DNA from: Wuchereria bancrofti
Taxonomy: Eukaryota > Nematoda > Chromadorea > Rhabditida > Onchocercidae
Length of the DNA stretch: 64,000 nt
Direction of reading: 5' to 3'
Assembly (NCBI GenBank): GCA_005281725.1
Contig: SSBO01000003.1
Span: forward strand, 6,200,495-6,264,494
The notes beneath the pieces were generated by a model. It did not search any database. It saw only the letters and a program-made list of their open reading frames with translations, and was not told where the DNA came from. The position numbers were made by a program, and so were the translations under genes. Shown in pieces: positions 25,201-37,600 of this stretch (position 1 is the first letter of the stretch; each line of letters opens with the position of its first letter).

Positions 25201-26759
25201 TACCTTACTACAGCTTCGCGCAATTTCATATTCTGACATTCCAACATTTTGAGCTCTATTTCATCATCCTTTAATAAAACATGCATTTCTAGAGTACCAA
25301 TCTTGAAACGAACAGTGTTTTTAGAATTTCATTTTGCACATCTCAGCAACATCAATTTAATTTAACTCAATTCAAGTTCGTTGGTAAATAATAAATCTAT
25401 AACTCATTGTAGTACTCATCAGATGCGTAATGACTGGAACTCAACCTTTGGTATATCATCTGCACTCGGTTTAGTTTCACCTCGAAACAAATCCAATTCT
25501 ATTTCCAATTCTTGTATACGCTGCTTCTCGTTCTCAATGTCAGCCTTCAAGAATTATCCTCAGTTAAAAAAAGAAAAAAAATTGAACAGAATTTGAGCTT
25601 TTATCGAAGATCTGCAGCTGATTTTAGTTTCCAAACTGATAAACAAATACATATTTCACTTGCAAACAAACCTGCAGAAGATCTGCCTTCTCTTCAGCCA
25701 TTTCCCTCTCTATTGTTGCCATTTCGAGTTGTTCTTCAAGTTCTGATAATCGTTCAAGCTTTTCTTGATCTATTCTTGATAGTTCAAGCAATTCCTGAAT
25801 TAAGCTTGAATTTTGAATTTTTCGAGCACTGTTTAAAAAAAAGAAATACAGAGGTTTTATAATCATCTTTTTCCTACCATTTTGAATTCAAATGTGAAGT
25901 ACACAATAAAACAATAAAATTGTTGAATTTTTTAGGAAGCCTAAAACCTGAAAATTTCCAATAAATCGAAGAAAAAATTCAGAAATTCAGATTTAGTCAA
26001 TGTATCCATCCTTCTTTTATTCTTATTTCATTACATATTTATATTAAAATTAATATAACAACTTCTAGATTCACCGTTCATTTAAAGGCCTAAATTGAAA
26101 TCGCAAAAACATGTCATTATCTTTCATACATACAAAATGTACTAGTCAGATTTTTAGGTGGCCAAAACTTTTTACGGAATAAAAGTGGAAAAGTAACAAA
26201 CAATTCAAGCAAATCTACCGCTTCTATAAATATAAAGCACCATTACCTTTTCCTTTTTCTGTAATTGTCGCTGTAACTTTGAATTGGCTTCAACTAATTT
26301 AAATTTAAATTCACGTAATGCTTCCAATTCAGCCACATTTCTTTCATATTCCGTAAGTTTCGGATAATCATTCTTCCGTTTCTGCCTTTAAAATTTTGAA
26401 ATTTATCAAAAAAAAATATCGAAGAAATGTGGATTTGATTTATATTTGATTTTTATGTAATATTTAATAGCATAAACCACAATTTGAAAGTCAAAATAGG
26501 GATTTCGAAGAACTGAAATTCTAATTTTAGAATTTAGAGTGGATAAAATGATTTCATCACATGAATTCTAACTTGAGAGCAGTAAGTTATCAAATTCTTG
26601 AAATTCCAAAAAGAAACAAATGACTATCTTCAGAATCAAGTTGGAAAATCACTAGTGAAATAATAATAAATATATTAATTACTTCAATGTTTCTAGCTTT
26701 GTTGTTAAATCTTTGTTTTCAATACGAAGCAATTCAATCTCATTCTTATTCCCATCCAT
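16287..26759 (-). CDS. dnc-1: Dynactin subunit 1 (p150Glued/DNC-1), CAP-Gly-less form
   Basis: Twenty-eight exons, listed 5' to 3': 26759-26683, 26385-26247, 25794-25672, 25544-25446, 25268-25204, 25069-24910, 24806-24786, 24501-24425, 24273-24144, 24049-23933, 23618-23523, 23421-23322, 23251-23166, 23044-22914, 22727-22559, 21981-21853, 21767-21633, 21498-21396, 21193-21091, 20783-20696, 20288-20133, 19904-19795, 18874-18765, 18230-18097, 17408-17262, 17144-17025, 16712-16611, 16427-16287. The product is about 1055 residues, all phases consistent. p150 is the largest subunit of the dynactin complex that links dynein to cargo and microtubules. Family signatures are EEQLEMATIEREMAEEKADL in coiled coil 1, AFLPDNFTKPGGDND after it, KSDKFDENTATDGINKAINH in the globular middle, and YEDTLEALQHEID in coiled coil 2. 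The human CAP-Gly and basic segments have no counterpart: the model starts at MDGNKNEIELLRIEN, just inside coiled coil 1. The starts of exons 5 and 24 are the least certain. Confidence 0.92.
22085..22210. repeat. Short direct duplication in a dynactin intron
   Basis: ACTGTT-(TATG)-CTATAGTAAGTAGAACTYGT occurs at about 22080 and again at about 22184, roughly 103 bp apart. A separate cluster at 22385-22480 has AGCTCAAAATTTTAAAGGYA twice and a third partial copy. Both lie in the intron between exons 15 and 16. Confidence 0.6.
24786..24806 (-). other. 21-nt microexon of dynactin subunit 1
   Basis: Seven codons (LTDITER) are flanked by a good acceptor (TATTGCAG) and a consensus donor (GTAAGTG), phase 0 on both sides. 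It can therefore be included or skipped without shifting the frame. Human p150 has no equivalent residues here, so alternative inclusion is possible. Confidence 0.55.
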
Positions 26760-26769
26760 CAAGTTCACT

Positions 26770-26771
26770 CT
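26770..26771 (-). promoter_or_regulatory. Probable trans-splice or cis-splice acceptor at the dynactin 5' end
   Basis: On the minus strand, CTGTTTCAG is followed 10 bases later by ATG (26759-26757). The spacing suits spliced-leader addition and would define a p135-like start. The frame upstream of ATG within this exon is open (VNL), so an internal exon cannot be excluded. Confidence 0.5.
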
Positions 26772-28610
26772 GAAACAGTGGAATAATTTAAAAATATTGA
26801 AGAATTCAATCGAAGTGTTTGACTTAAGAAACAGTATGGCTTAATTTTAATTATCTTGAATGAACAAAAAAGTCATTAAATTGCTAATGATAGTGAATTA
26901 ATAAAAAGAAAAGAAAAACATCGTGAGGTTAAAGGTAAGGAAAAATGGTAATACTGTCAGCCTCAAAAGAAAACCACAATGAAATATTATAATTAGAATA
27001 ACACTTAGCTGCTAGTTACATTGTAATTAGAACAATAGTTAATTGCTAAGTATATTAATAGGAATTAATAGGAATACTATATATATAGTGGCTTCTTATT
27101 AAGTATTGTTATTACTATATATATAGTACTATACATATATGTACATATGTATATATATATATATATAGTAATGCTAATTATATATAAAAAAACTATGTGT
27201 ATAAAAAATATATATGTAAAAAACTATATATGTATATATAGTAATAACAATACTTAATAAGAAGCCAAGAAAAAAAAACTGTAATGGATGATGTGAAATA
27301 AATGGCTAATAATTAAAGAAATGAGAAAAAATTAGACATTACTAGAAAAATAAGCATTATTAAATTAAAGTAAAATAATTTGCGTAACTAGTAAATAAAT
27401 ATAATAGATGAGAAAGAAAAAGACCCTTTCCTTTCTTTTTTTTTACTTTTATCTTCTAAATATGAATAAATTAGTGACAACATACTATCAAATTAACAAA
27501 CTCATTCTCTTCATAAGAAACAAACATTGTCTTTTTTCTCACTTTTAGCTAAAAAACGAAACTGACAAAAATGTACCAAAACTTTGCATCTTAATGACGT
27601 GTACTTTTTTCACGGACCGTTATTTATTTTCTAAACGTATGAGCGGTTTACGTTGATGTGAGTGTGGGTGGGTGCGTGCGTGGTGTACGAGTGTAGTGTA
27701 AGTAAAACTAATTAAGTTTTCTGAAAGAGTATATTAGTGAAAATTAAATTTATTTATTATTAATAAAGAAAATTTCATATATTAGTGAAAGGAAAAAAAA
27801 GTAAACACGAAAACAAAAACAAAATGAAAAGAAAATGAAATAAGGAAGAAAAAAAGGATGAAAGTTGGAAGGAATTTTCAAGTTATTATTTATCATAAAA
27901 TAACACGATCAAAGAAAAGAATAAACAAACATTAACAATAGCAAAGTAATGTTTATTACTTGCGATTTAAATATGTTAATTTTTTCTCTGCATCATGTTA
28001 TGAGGATGACATGTACAATACATGACATTTGTCTTTTCTTCTTCTTTATTAGCATAAGATTTTTTAATGCTTTCTTTTTTTGTCTATGTCATAGATAAGT
28101 TAGTTATGTAGCGGTTTGAATATTTTCATGAAAAGTGAAGTGTTTTTATTGGTATATTACACGTTTCATCTTTATTATTAATGATATTTTTGTTTAAAAT
28201 ATGCTATTATTAGATGAAAATTGTACCAACTTTTATATTACTCTTAATAATATATGATATGCAGTAATGCATACGTTATAAGTAATAAATATGAAAAATT
28301 ATATGATTTTATATGAACTGCATATAAATTATATATCAAACATTAATACTGAACAAAAATATATTTCTTAAAATTTTGAAAATATTTTTGTTTCTAAAAT
28401 TACAAGAAGTGTTCAACGTAGTTGCAGATATTTTGGGAATATTTCTGTTATCATTTTTATCATCAGTTGTTTTCGTTTAAACTAGTCATGTATCATTTAA
28501 TATTTGTATACTGTTTTCACTTCAGTACGCGAAAAAAAAATCCAGATATTCGATACTGAGCTGATATTTAATTAACTTTGGCGGTGGTACTGCGGGTGCT
28601 TTCATCCTGC
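26772..28610. other. Divergent promoter region between dynactin and SCC-2
   Basis: About 1.85 kb lies between the two head-to-head starts. I looked for a CAP-Gly exon on the minus strand and found none. The stretch holds the hairpin repeat (27089-27267) and a GT-rich patch at about 27640-27710 (repeats of GTGGGTG/GTGCGTGC), unusual in this AT-rich DNA. Either or both could contain shared promoter elements, which is inference. Confidence 0.5.
27089..27267. repeat. Long perfect inverted repeat (hairpin, MITE-like)
   Basis: The 35-base left arm (27089-27123, starting TGGCTTCTTATTAAGTATTG) is exactly repeated in reverse complement at 27233-27267 (ending CAATACTTAATAAGAAGCCA). The 109-base centre is AT-rich with many TATATA runs and can form further small stems. 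No target-site duplication is obvious. It could be a miniature inverted-repeat element or a cruciform-forming intergenic hairpin. Confidence 0.85.
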
Positions 28611-28611
28611 T

Positions 28612-28613
28612 AG
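28612..28613 (+). promoter_or_regulatory. Probable trans-splice acceptor of SCC-2
   Basis: TCATCCTGCTAG lies seven bases before the ATG at 28621, a spacing usual for spliced-leader addition. The next in-frame stop upstream is TAA at 28573-28575, so the ATG at 28621 is the first possible start in this exon. Confidence 0.45.
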
Positions 28614-28620
28614 TAGCAAA

Positions 28621-31600
28621 ATGAATAATATCAATTCGGTTCCGGTATGTTTTGAAAATTGTTTTTTGAAAAATATTTATTTTGATTGAAATTTCCAAAC
28701 TTCAGTACAAATTGGAAATTTTTTCGAGATCTCTTACTCTACTATGAAATATATATGAGGCTAGAAATAAAGCAGGCCTGAAAATCACTTCTTTGTTAAT
28801 GTTTCTACGCGATATATGGAATCATTAGAATATAAAATTATAAAAAAATATCTGTGTAAGCTTGAAGCTAAGTTGTTCCGCGGTAGCGCACGTGGAAATA
28901 TAAATAATTTTGTTGACCGTGCTGAAATTTTAGAAATTTTAGAATGAAGTGATATTATTGATGTGAAATAATATATTTTATAGAGTTTTTTCGATTGAAA
29001 AATTTTGCTTCAAAATTTTCAGAATTCTCCACGAACTACCAGTTCGCCTGCTATGTCAGCAAATACTCAAAATACATTTTATAACCAACAAATGCTTTTA
29101 CAGCAACAGTATATGCAAATACCATCTCTTTATGGTAGTCAACAAACGGGAGGAATCGTAAGTTTAACTATCACAAAGTTTTGAATGCTGAATCTCTGCA
29201 AGTACAGTAATATGATGACGAATGAAAGAATAGCTATTTATTCAGGTTTCTTTCTTCGAAGAATTTCTGATAACTGCTATATTTTGTTTCTTAAAATCTC
29301 TTTAAAACTTTAAATCTGATTATTTGGGAAATAATTACTATATTTTAAGTTATTTTTTGCAAAAAATTGGAACACTGTTGCAGATGTTACAACAACATCC
29401 GATGGATATTCAGGCATTCCAACAACAGCAGCACCTGTTACAAGTTATGCAGCAACAACAGCAGCAACAGCACCAAGCATTGCAGAATCATCAGCGTACT
29501 TTAGGACTTCATGATTCACAAGTAAGTTTTGGAAAGTAAATTTTATTGAGTTCAGAAGAAATGTGAAAAAAAAGACTAATTCAATGATAATTGGTAAGTC
29601 GCTTTTATCTATTATCATTTAATTCTGATTATTTAATTTGTCTATCACTTCATCAGTAATCCTGATGTTGTACGTAATTGTTACCTGAACTATTAGTTTT
29701 ATGCTCTAAATGCCTTGTTAGATATAATGCTATAATTTCACGGTTGATTTTAACACACGGAACTAAACATTCATTACTGTTATTTTAAGACGCAATTAGC
29801 AAGTTTAAATTAGGTTATGAAATCCGTTGTTACTTTTCCATCGGTTGTAGCGTAAATTAAATCATATTTAACGAGTGAATTGTTTTTTCTTTCAAAAAGT
29901 TATGGTTAATAATTTGTCTTAATCAGTGAGAAGAGATCCTGTTGAGAATTATTATATTCTTTATCTGATCGGATTATTTGTCTGATTACTTGCTTAATTT
30001 GATTAATTGCTCATTAAGTAATACCGTTTGCTACGATTAATTAATTTATTGGTTTTCTAATTAATTTTTAACTAATTAATTTTCTACCGTTTGTAATTTC
30101 ATATTTTAGTAGATTATCAATATTTTTATTTGCAGACTTTTGCGCAACAGCAGGTGGTACTACAGCAACAACAATATCAGCGTGCATTACAGCAAGCAGC
30201 ACAGCAGCAACAAGTTTGTATTTCTATTACCGATACATAAGTTTTGTTTGTATTTAATCATTTGCATTAAGATTTAAACATTAATATTATTTAATATATT
30301 ATGGCTAATATTGAATCGTTTAATTTTTATCCATATTTCTACTTCAATCCTCAATCTTTACATTTCCAGCATTATTGTTCCTATCATTTTCTATTGATGT
30401 TTTTCAATAGCGTTACTAATAGTGTTCAATTCACTTATGCCGTTAGAATTTCATCATATCAGCTTTAATTTTATGATTAAGCAAAAGTGCAGTACATTTC
30501 AACACATACGACATGATTCTTTATCTTTATTCCAAAAATTTTCCATGTTTTAGCAACAAAGACAGTTGGAACAGCAACGTCTATTAGAACAACAACAACG
30601 GCAACTTGACCTAATGCATCAGGAGCGTGAGGCAGCTCGACTGCAACAGCAGCAAGATGAAGTTAATTTAATAATTTTCGAATAAAAAATTCTTAAAGTA
30701 AAGAAGTACTGAAACTTGAAATAAAGAGAAAAATAAGATTTCAAAATGTAAGTAGCTTATTAAAATTTCTTCAGTTGTTACGCCAAAAAGCGGAAGCATT
30801 GGCACGTCAACAGCAGGAGGAAGCAGCACGGTTAAAGCAGGAAGAACTTCGGCGAATAGCTTATCAAAAAGAGCAACAACTTAAGCAACAACGAGAAGCA
30901 CATGAAAGATTACGTTTGGAACAGCAACGAATTTTGGAAGAACAGAAACGGCAGGTAAAAAAAGTTTTCTTTAATAGCAGCGGTTTTTTCTAGAAAGGAA
31001 AAAAAGTTTAATTTTAAGATTCTTTTTTTAAGATCTTATCGCTTAATTTCAGCTTCTCAATCTCAAATGTAAACTTAGTTTTTTTCTCTAGGTAATACTA
31101 CTGATAATAAAGGAGATCAAGAAAACGTTTTTTGATTTCTGTAATCAGTATAGGTTGCGACTAGAAAATACGCCACAACTAGACAATTTGAATGGTTCAA
31201 ATACATGTTTTGACTTTCCTTCATGCTAATTTTAATTTTCGAATCTGATTAATATAAAATAATGATTCTTAAATTTGATTAGTAAGTTTTCCATTTCTTT
31301 CACTAAATTTTGATTGTTTACATTTTTCTCATAGGAAGAAACCCGAAAACTTGAGGAGCAACGCAAAGAAATGGAGAAAGTGCGGGCAATACGAGAGCAA
31401 CAAAATCGAAAGCAACGTGAAGCACGTGAAGCTTTCAATGTAATGAAAGAAAAAGCCGACAGTTTTCCCATTCCCATACATCTGGCTGGTTGTCATACAC
31501 TTACCAAATGTATGATTTACTACCAATTTTAAGTTGTAGGGTTATACCATTCAGTGTAGTAAAAGAAAAAGTCCCATTCCCATACATCTGGCTGATCATA

Positions 31601-34600
31601 CACTTGCCATATGTATGGTTTACTCCCACTTTCTGCATATGCATTTGTAGTTATACGAACGAGATGTGGCATCCTGAAATGGATCTTATCTATTGCTGTT
31701 TTATAACACTTATCCATACTCTGATCTAATTAGTCACTCGGTCAAATTTCTATTACTTTTAGAGTTTAATTTCGATTAATTTTTGTTTCAGATATTTCCA
31801 TTTTATTGACATGATGAGCATATGTAGTCTTTTGGGAGTAAAATAAAGAAATCGAGATATCTTTTTAAAAAAATATTTACTTATAACAAAATGAATCAAT
31901 TGTTGAATACTTCACACTTTACGGAAAGATTTTGTATGTTGCAGTGGTGAATCATCTACCATTTCCGTCTCTTTATTTACCTTATACGAACAACTTGAAA
32001 TGTGAAACCATAGGTCTGCCACGAATTGGACCTACACAGAAAGAAATTTTGATACAAGCGATTGAAGCTATTTCACAGATTGAAACTTCCGATGTGTTAG
32101 TTTTTAGCAAAACTTTTGCTAGCGTTCAAATTTTTAAACAAAAAACAGCCTGGATGATTTCCATTTTTTTTTTTTAATGACACTTTCTAGACTTCGTTGG
32201 GCTGAAACAAGTAACTGCTTTAATTTAATTTTTTTTTATTTTCTATCTTTTTATTTTCTTTTATTTATTTTTTTTTTTTGTTCGCTATCATATACTGCAA
32301 TCATCTGAGGCGAACTACGCTTTTTAGTTCCACTATGTGACGAGGGTACTATTTTTACCTAATTACAAGCTACTGTACCCTGTACACACATTTTTTTATT
32401 CAATTAGTTGCAGCTAGCTTACTGTTTATTATGTTGAAATAACTGTGTAATTAAACCTTAGGTTACTGAAACATGAGGATGGTGAAACGAATGATTTTGA
32501 TGTACATGCGGCACCGTGTTTTGTGCGTGAACTATATGAAATCAATCATCAGGTATAAAATTGAAGTGTCTCTTAGTTACATAAGTATAATATAAAACAG
32601 ATTATGGATTTTTTAGAACATGACTGTTTCGCTTTTTATGCTAGACAAAATAGCCCATTAATTTACTTTATTTTGCTGTTTTATATAGTTCTTTAATCTC
32701 CTAATGGCATAATTGAGTGGATTGTGCTCACAGGATTGCTCATCGTTCAATATTTTGCGATGCTTGATACCATGGTTTCAGAGGAACATTTCTCATTTAT
32801 TAAAATTTTAAATAATTGCAGGCATTTGATATTGACATTCCTCAAAGTGTCGTAGCTCCTGAAATAATAGACGTAGCAGCCAGTGCTTCGATTGAAACTG
32901 AAACGGATGTTATGGTGGTATATTATTTCCTGTTTTCATATCTTCTTCTGTAAATCATATCTTCTGTAAATTTTGAATTTCGCAGACTACTTTTGACAAC
33001 AGTAACAACTGAAGAAGTTGCTTTTTACACTTATTTTTAAAGGAAAAACCAACGGAACTTCAAGAACAAATTACGCTTGCGAAAGAAGATACCGCGAAAA
33101 CAAGTGCCACAACCGAAGTTGAACCGCTAAAAATGGAGGCAACAAGTGTTTCCGAAACACATACTCTATCTTTCTCAGATATACCGAAATCGACTACATT
33201 ACAGGAAGATGAACAACAAGTCCAACTACGCCGACAAATTGTTTCTCTTGGAAAGCAACCAAAAGCTCAGCAAATACGCAGGAAAAAGGATATGGTTAGT
33301 GGATTAAATTTTTCAAATCTTTCCACTGAAAACCGAGTAAAAATGATCTTTCCACTTAAACCGAATAAAAAAAAGTGATTCACTTGGATTGTAGCAGTAA
33401 TTTCGTATGCGTACTGTGCAGCGGTAGTGATTTCATGTGCTAAAAGAATTAAGTTACACGATAAGCTTTATTTTATTTTCCCATCTTCCTGTTTTATTTT
33501 CCTTTTGTAGATCCATGTGGCAACTGAGGTTTATAATTTATCTTTTTAAGCATTACTAGAACTTGACTAAAATAATGCTATTTAGTCAAGCATGATGAAT
33601 GATAGTGATTGACCACGAACTTCCCTTAATCCATATTTTATTTAAGCTTGGCTTTACTACAGGTTGAATCATTGTTCGACTCTCTGACTGGTTATTTTGA
33701 TCCAAGTGAAGGTCGACGGCGTAGACAGCGAACAAAAACATACGAGGAAGAACAGAACGAGAAAGTATGCTTCATTTTGAAATGAATAATTTCAAAGTTA
33801 ATTTAAAACTTCTATTCTTTAGTTTTTCATGATAATTAAATTATTCGTGGAATTGCTAAAAAAAAAGTTTGATTTCAAGAATTATTAAGTAATTTTCTTT
33901 AATATGGTAGCACCAACAAATTTTTATATTTTAACAGTTAATTTTGCTTTCATTTTTCGTAACGAAATTTTTAGATTTCTTATTTTTACAGGTGCAAATG
34001 GAACTTTTTGCACAAATGGAGAAAGTAGATGCTAATGAAAAGGAAGAAAGTAATCCTTTTAAGCTTATAAACCGCTTTTCTAATCTATCACAGTTTCGGC
34101 AAAACTTGTACTTTTGCTTTTCAGAAGGATCTACAAAAATTGAACACCGCCCGGATCATGCAGGAACATCCAAGGAAGGGTCGACGGAAAACGATGACAA
34201 ACCTAAATTTTTTGAAGGACATAAAAAAGGGCGTAAAAGAGTTCGAGAAAAAACCGTAGAGCAACCGGAAAGGCCACCGACACCAACGGAAGGTTTAAAT
34301 TGATGAAGTTATTTTGCCCATTTATTATTCATCTGAACTGAAACGTTCTTTTCCCTGTATATTTATTTAACTAACTGCTGAAATTTGTTTTTCAAGTTTT
34401 CTTATATTATTTCGAATTACAGTGATTCAACAACGGGAATTAGAATGGCGCGAACGCCAACGTAAACGGCGTGAAAAGCACAAACGTCGGCAAAATGAAT
34501 CGGAATCTGAATGTTGGAATAATGAAGGTTTACTTGTGCATTATCTTCGATTTTTTTTTGCGCTTTTTCCCTTACGTTGCATAACTTTTTTGCCTGAAAA

Positions 34601-37600
34601 TTAGAAGTAAATAAAAAAACGCAGGCAAATAATTAAATTAAAGAAATGAAACGAAAAAACTGCCATAAATAAAAATACGATGTATTTTCGGATACGTAGT
34701 CCATCTAAACAAACGTCATCAAATATAATTACATAAATATCTATAAGGCAAATTCATTTAGATAACATATTGCAGTTATGGCAGAGAAAGAATCGTATAT
34801 AAAATTCACGACTATTATTGATCAAATTTTTGAAAGTATCGACGAACAAGATTTCGTTCCAAGTACAAACGGTTAGTGTGACTTGTTTTTCTAAAATCGT
34901 CTAAACATGATCTAAAATTTGAATATTGGTTGAGACGAATTTGTTTGCTGTCGAGTTGAAGTTTGAACTTTAAACCGATTTCTTTATTTTGATTAATTAT
35001 ATCTGATTTCGAATATATATTCCATAGTTATCACATGTTACTTGCCTTATCCATTTCTTCATACTTTTATCAACTCTGCTGAGCTGACATTAGAGCTGCC
35101 CTAGTAACCTCCAGCTTAATATGAAATGTGTTGCCACGAATTTTAGCAGATGATGATAGCGGAATACCACAAGATTTTCTGGACAAAGATCAGCTCGAAG
35201 AATTGCGGCAAGAAGCGCAGAAATTGAAATCGTGGAAAAAAATCAATAAAGTACGTTGTTTTAGCGATGTGAGAAAACGATTTTGTGAAATAATACTTCA
35301 TTTTTTTGTGAGCCCAATTATTTATTACTTCATTCCTTTCTATCAGAGATTTATGTGAAGATATAATCTAGGTCAATCCAGAACGTCTGGTTAAGCTTTT
35401 GACAATTCTGGAAAAGAATATACGTGACATAATTGGCGCAGAAGGGGAGCAGTCACTCATTACTCTTTTTAATGAGGTAATTTTTTGTTTTTTCGCTTCT
35501 TCATTTCAGTTATGAATTGTTACATAAACAAAAACTCGTCAAAAATATAGTTCTATTCATTTTACCGCTACATTTTTGGGTTTTCCGTCATATTGGTGGG
35601 TAGTTTTAGCAAGATTTTGAGGAACGATAACGGAATGGCAAGTGAATTGACCGGAATGTTTAAACAGTGTACTCCCAAATATTTCAAGAAATCTGTACAC
35701 TATTATATAAATAGCATGCTTATCTTGCTTAATCCATTGTTTTTTTTAGGAAGATGAAGATGATTCAAGTGAAGCATATCGTGAAGCAATTGGTGATCGG
35801 ATAATGCGTGCAGCTGATGCATCATGTACAGCAATGCTTATAATGACATCTACGAAAATGCCCAAACAAGTAAAAATGTTTACAGATATTTTTTTCGTTT
35901 CAGCAATTAATAATTCACTATTTCATGATTTTGTTCTTGGCATAGTTAAATTGTTTTCTTTCTCCTGTGGTTGCATGCAGAGGTGTAATTTTATACGCAT
36001 GACATATAATTGGATGTTCGCCACCCTAGTTTTTTTTTGGATGGATATTTTGTGAATAGTTTAACTAATTTTTATGGTTTTACTTTTAATCCAGGTATTT
36101 ATCGAAGACCCAATTGATCGTTCTATACAACTTTGTAAGCAGTTTCTTAATAACATTGTGTATCCGACATCCGATAGCTCATGTCGTACTTCCAATAAAG
36201 GACGAAAAAATGGTAATCATAAATTAGAAATATAGAAATTCGGGGTTAAAATTTGAGTTATAATATTCTTTGATTTATTTTTTATGTTTTGTTTTCAGAA
36301 GATAGGAAGCGAAAGAGATCTATAAGTATTGCTCGATCTCGTGTTATCAAAAACATTTACACTCGTGTTACTGAACTTGTTGGATGCTTTGCTGAGCTTG
36401 TAACGCATTTTTTTTTTCATTAAAATTGAAGAAATGAAAGTTATTTTACCTGCTTTAAGATTTATGTTTCATTCCTAAAAGGTTGAAATCCATTTGAGCC
36501 AAAAGGTAAATGGAAATCTTGTTTTAGAAACTAGAAATATTCCAGTAGAGCAGATGAATTCCTGTTGTTGATTTTGAAAATTTATTTAATTCTTTCGAGT
36601 ATAATATTAAATTAAGGTTCAAATTGTTTTCAATTTGTGAAATAGATATGAAATAATTTTTTCCTCTTTTTTAAAGCGAGGATTTTTTTAAAATAGTATT
36701 ATATTATTATATCTTTTCATTCATTTGCATTTATCCTTAAAAGCGTTTTTATAGATTGTTTTGAAGTATTTGTAGAATTCATTAAAATGGTCACTTTTTT
36801 TTCTTGAAAATTTCAGGTTCGTACGCAGTCTTTAACAGATACGGCCATTTTGCAGCTATGCACTCTGGCATCCGGACCATTCTTTGTAGATAATGTTGGG
36901 GAATTACAGATGCAGTCAATTAAACTTCTTTCGGCTATTTTTTCACGTTATGAGAATTTTCGAAAAAGTATCATTCAAGTTGGTGACAATTACAATTATA
37001 TCAATTTTATTTTTCCAGTTTGTGAGCCAAGAGAAAATTTTTAATTTTTGAAAATTTTAAGGATTTGCTCAGTTCTGTTCATCGTCTACCTCCGACAAAA
37101 ACTTCCAAAAATAGTTATCGTATGACTGCTGATGAATGGATCAGTAACATGACTGTTCTCATTATGCAACTTGTGCAAAGTGTTGTAAAGGTAAACAGTA
37201 AACTGCTTTTAATTACTTTTTCATATTGTTTGTTATAAAAGGGAATTTTTATTATCTCTGTCTTAATCATGTTAAAGGAGTAAATGGGAGGAAGAATTCA
37301 ACATTTGGTCTACTTTTTTGTTTATTATGAGAGAGTATAATGCATTTGTTATTAAAGGTTTTGGTTAAACAGAAAGAAGTATAGGATATTTTATGCGTAT
37401 TCTTTCCTTATTATATGTTAGTAATATAGCTTAAAATTGGTTTACGACAAATTTTTTTTGCACTGTTATTAGAAAAGACTAAACAAAATTAATGTCAGCT
37501 TATAAAAAATAGATCTCATAACATTCAAAGAGGTCAGGAAAATGAGGATATCTTAAAATTGAATTCAACATTGAAGGTTCCACGTCGGCGGCGCTCCGAT

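Noticed and set aside
25801..25828. Longer start for dynactin exon 3 at 25828
   Set aside because: It has a good acceptor but would need an incoming phase that exon 2 does not supply. The AG before 25794 restores the frame and the expected alignment.
26772..28620. Search for CAP-Gly exons of dynactin on the minus strand
   Set aside because: No Gly-rich frame resembling the CAP-Gly core was seen; the stretch is AT-rich, GT-rich or hairpin sequence. Recorded as absence, with the limit that it was read by eye.
31490..31729. A 79-codon frame between SCC-2 exons 7 and 8
   Set aside because: It runs through the intronic duplicate of exon 7 in a different frame and is not needed for a phase-consistent SCC-2.
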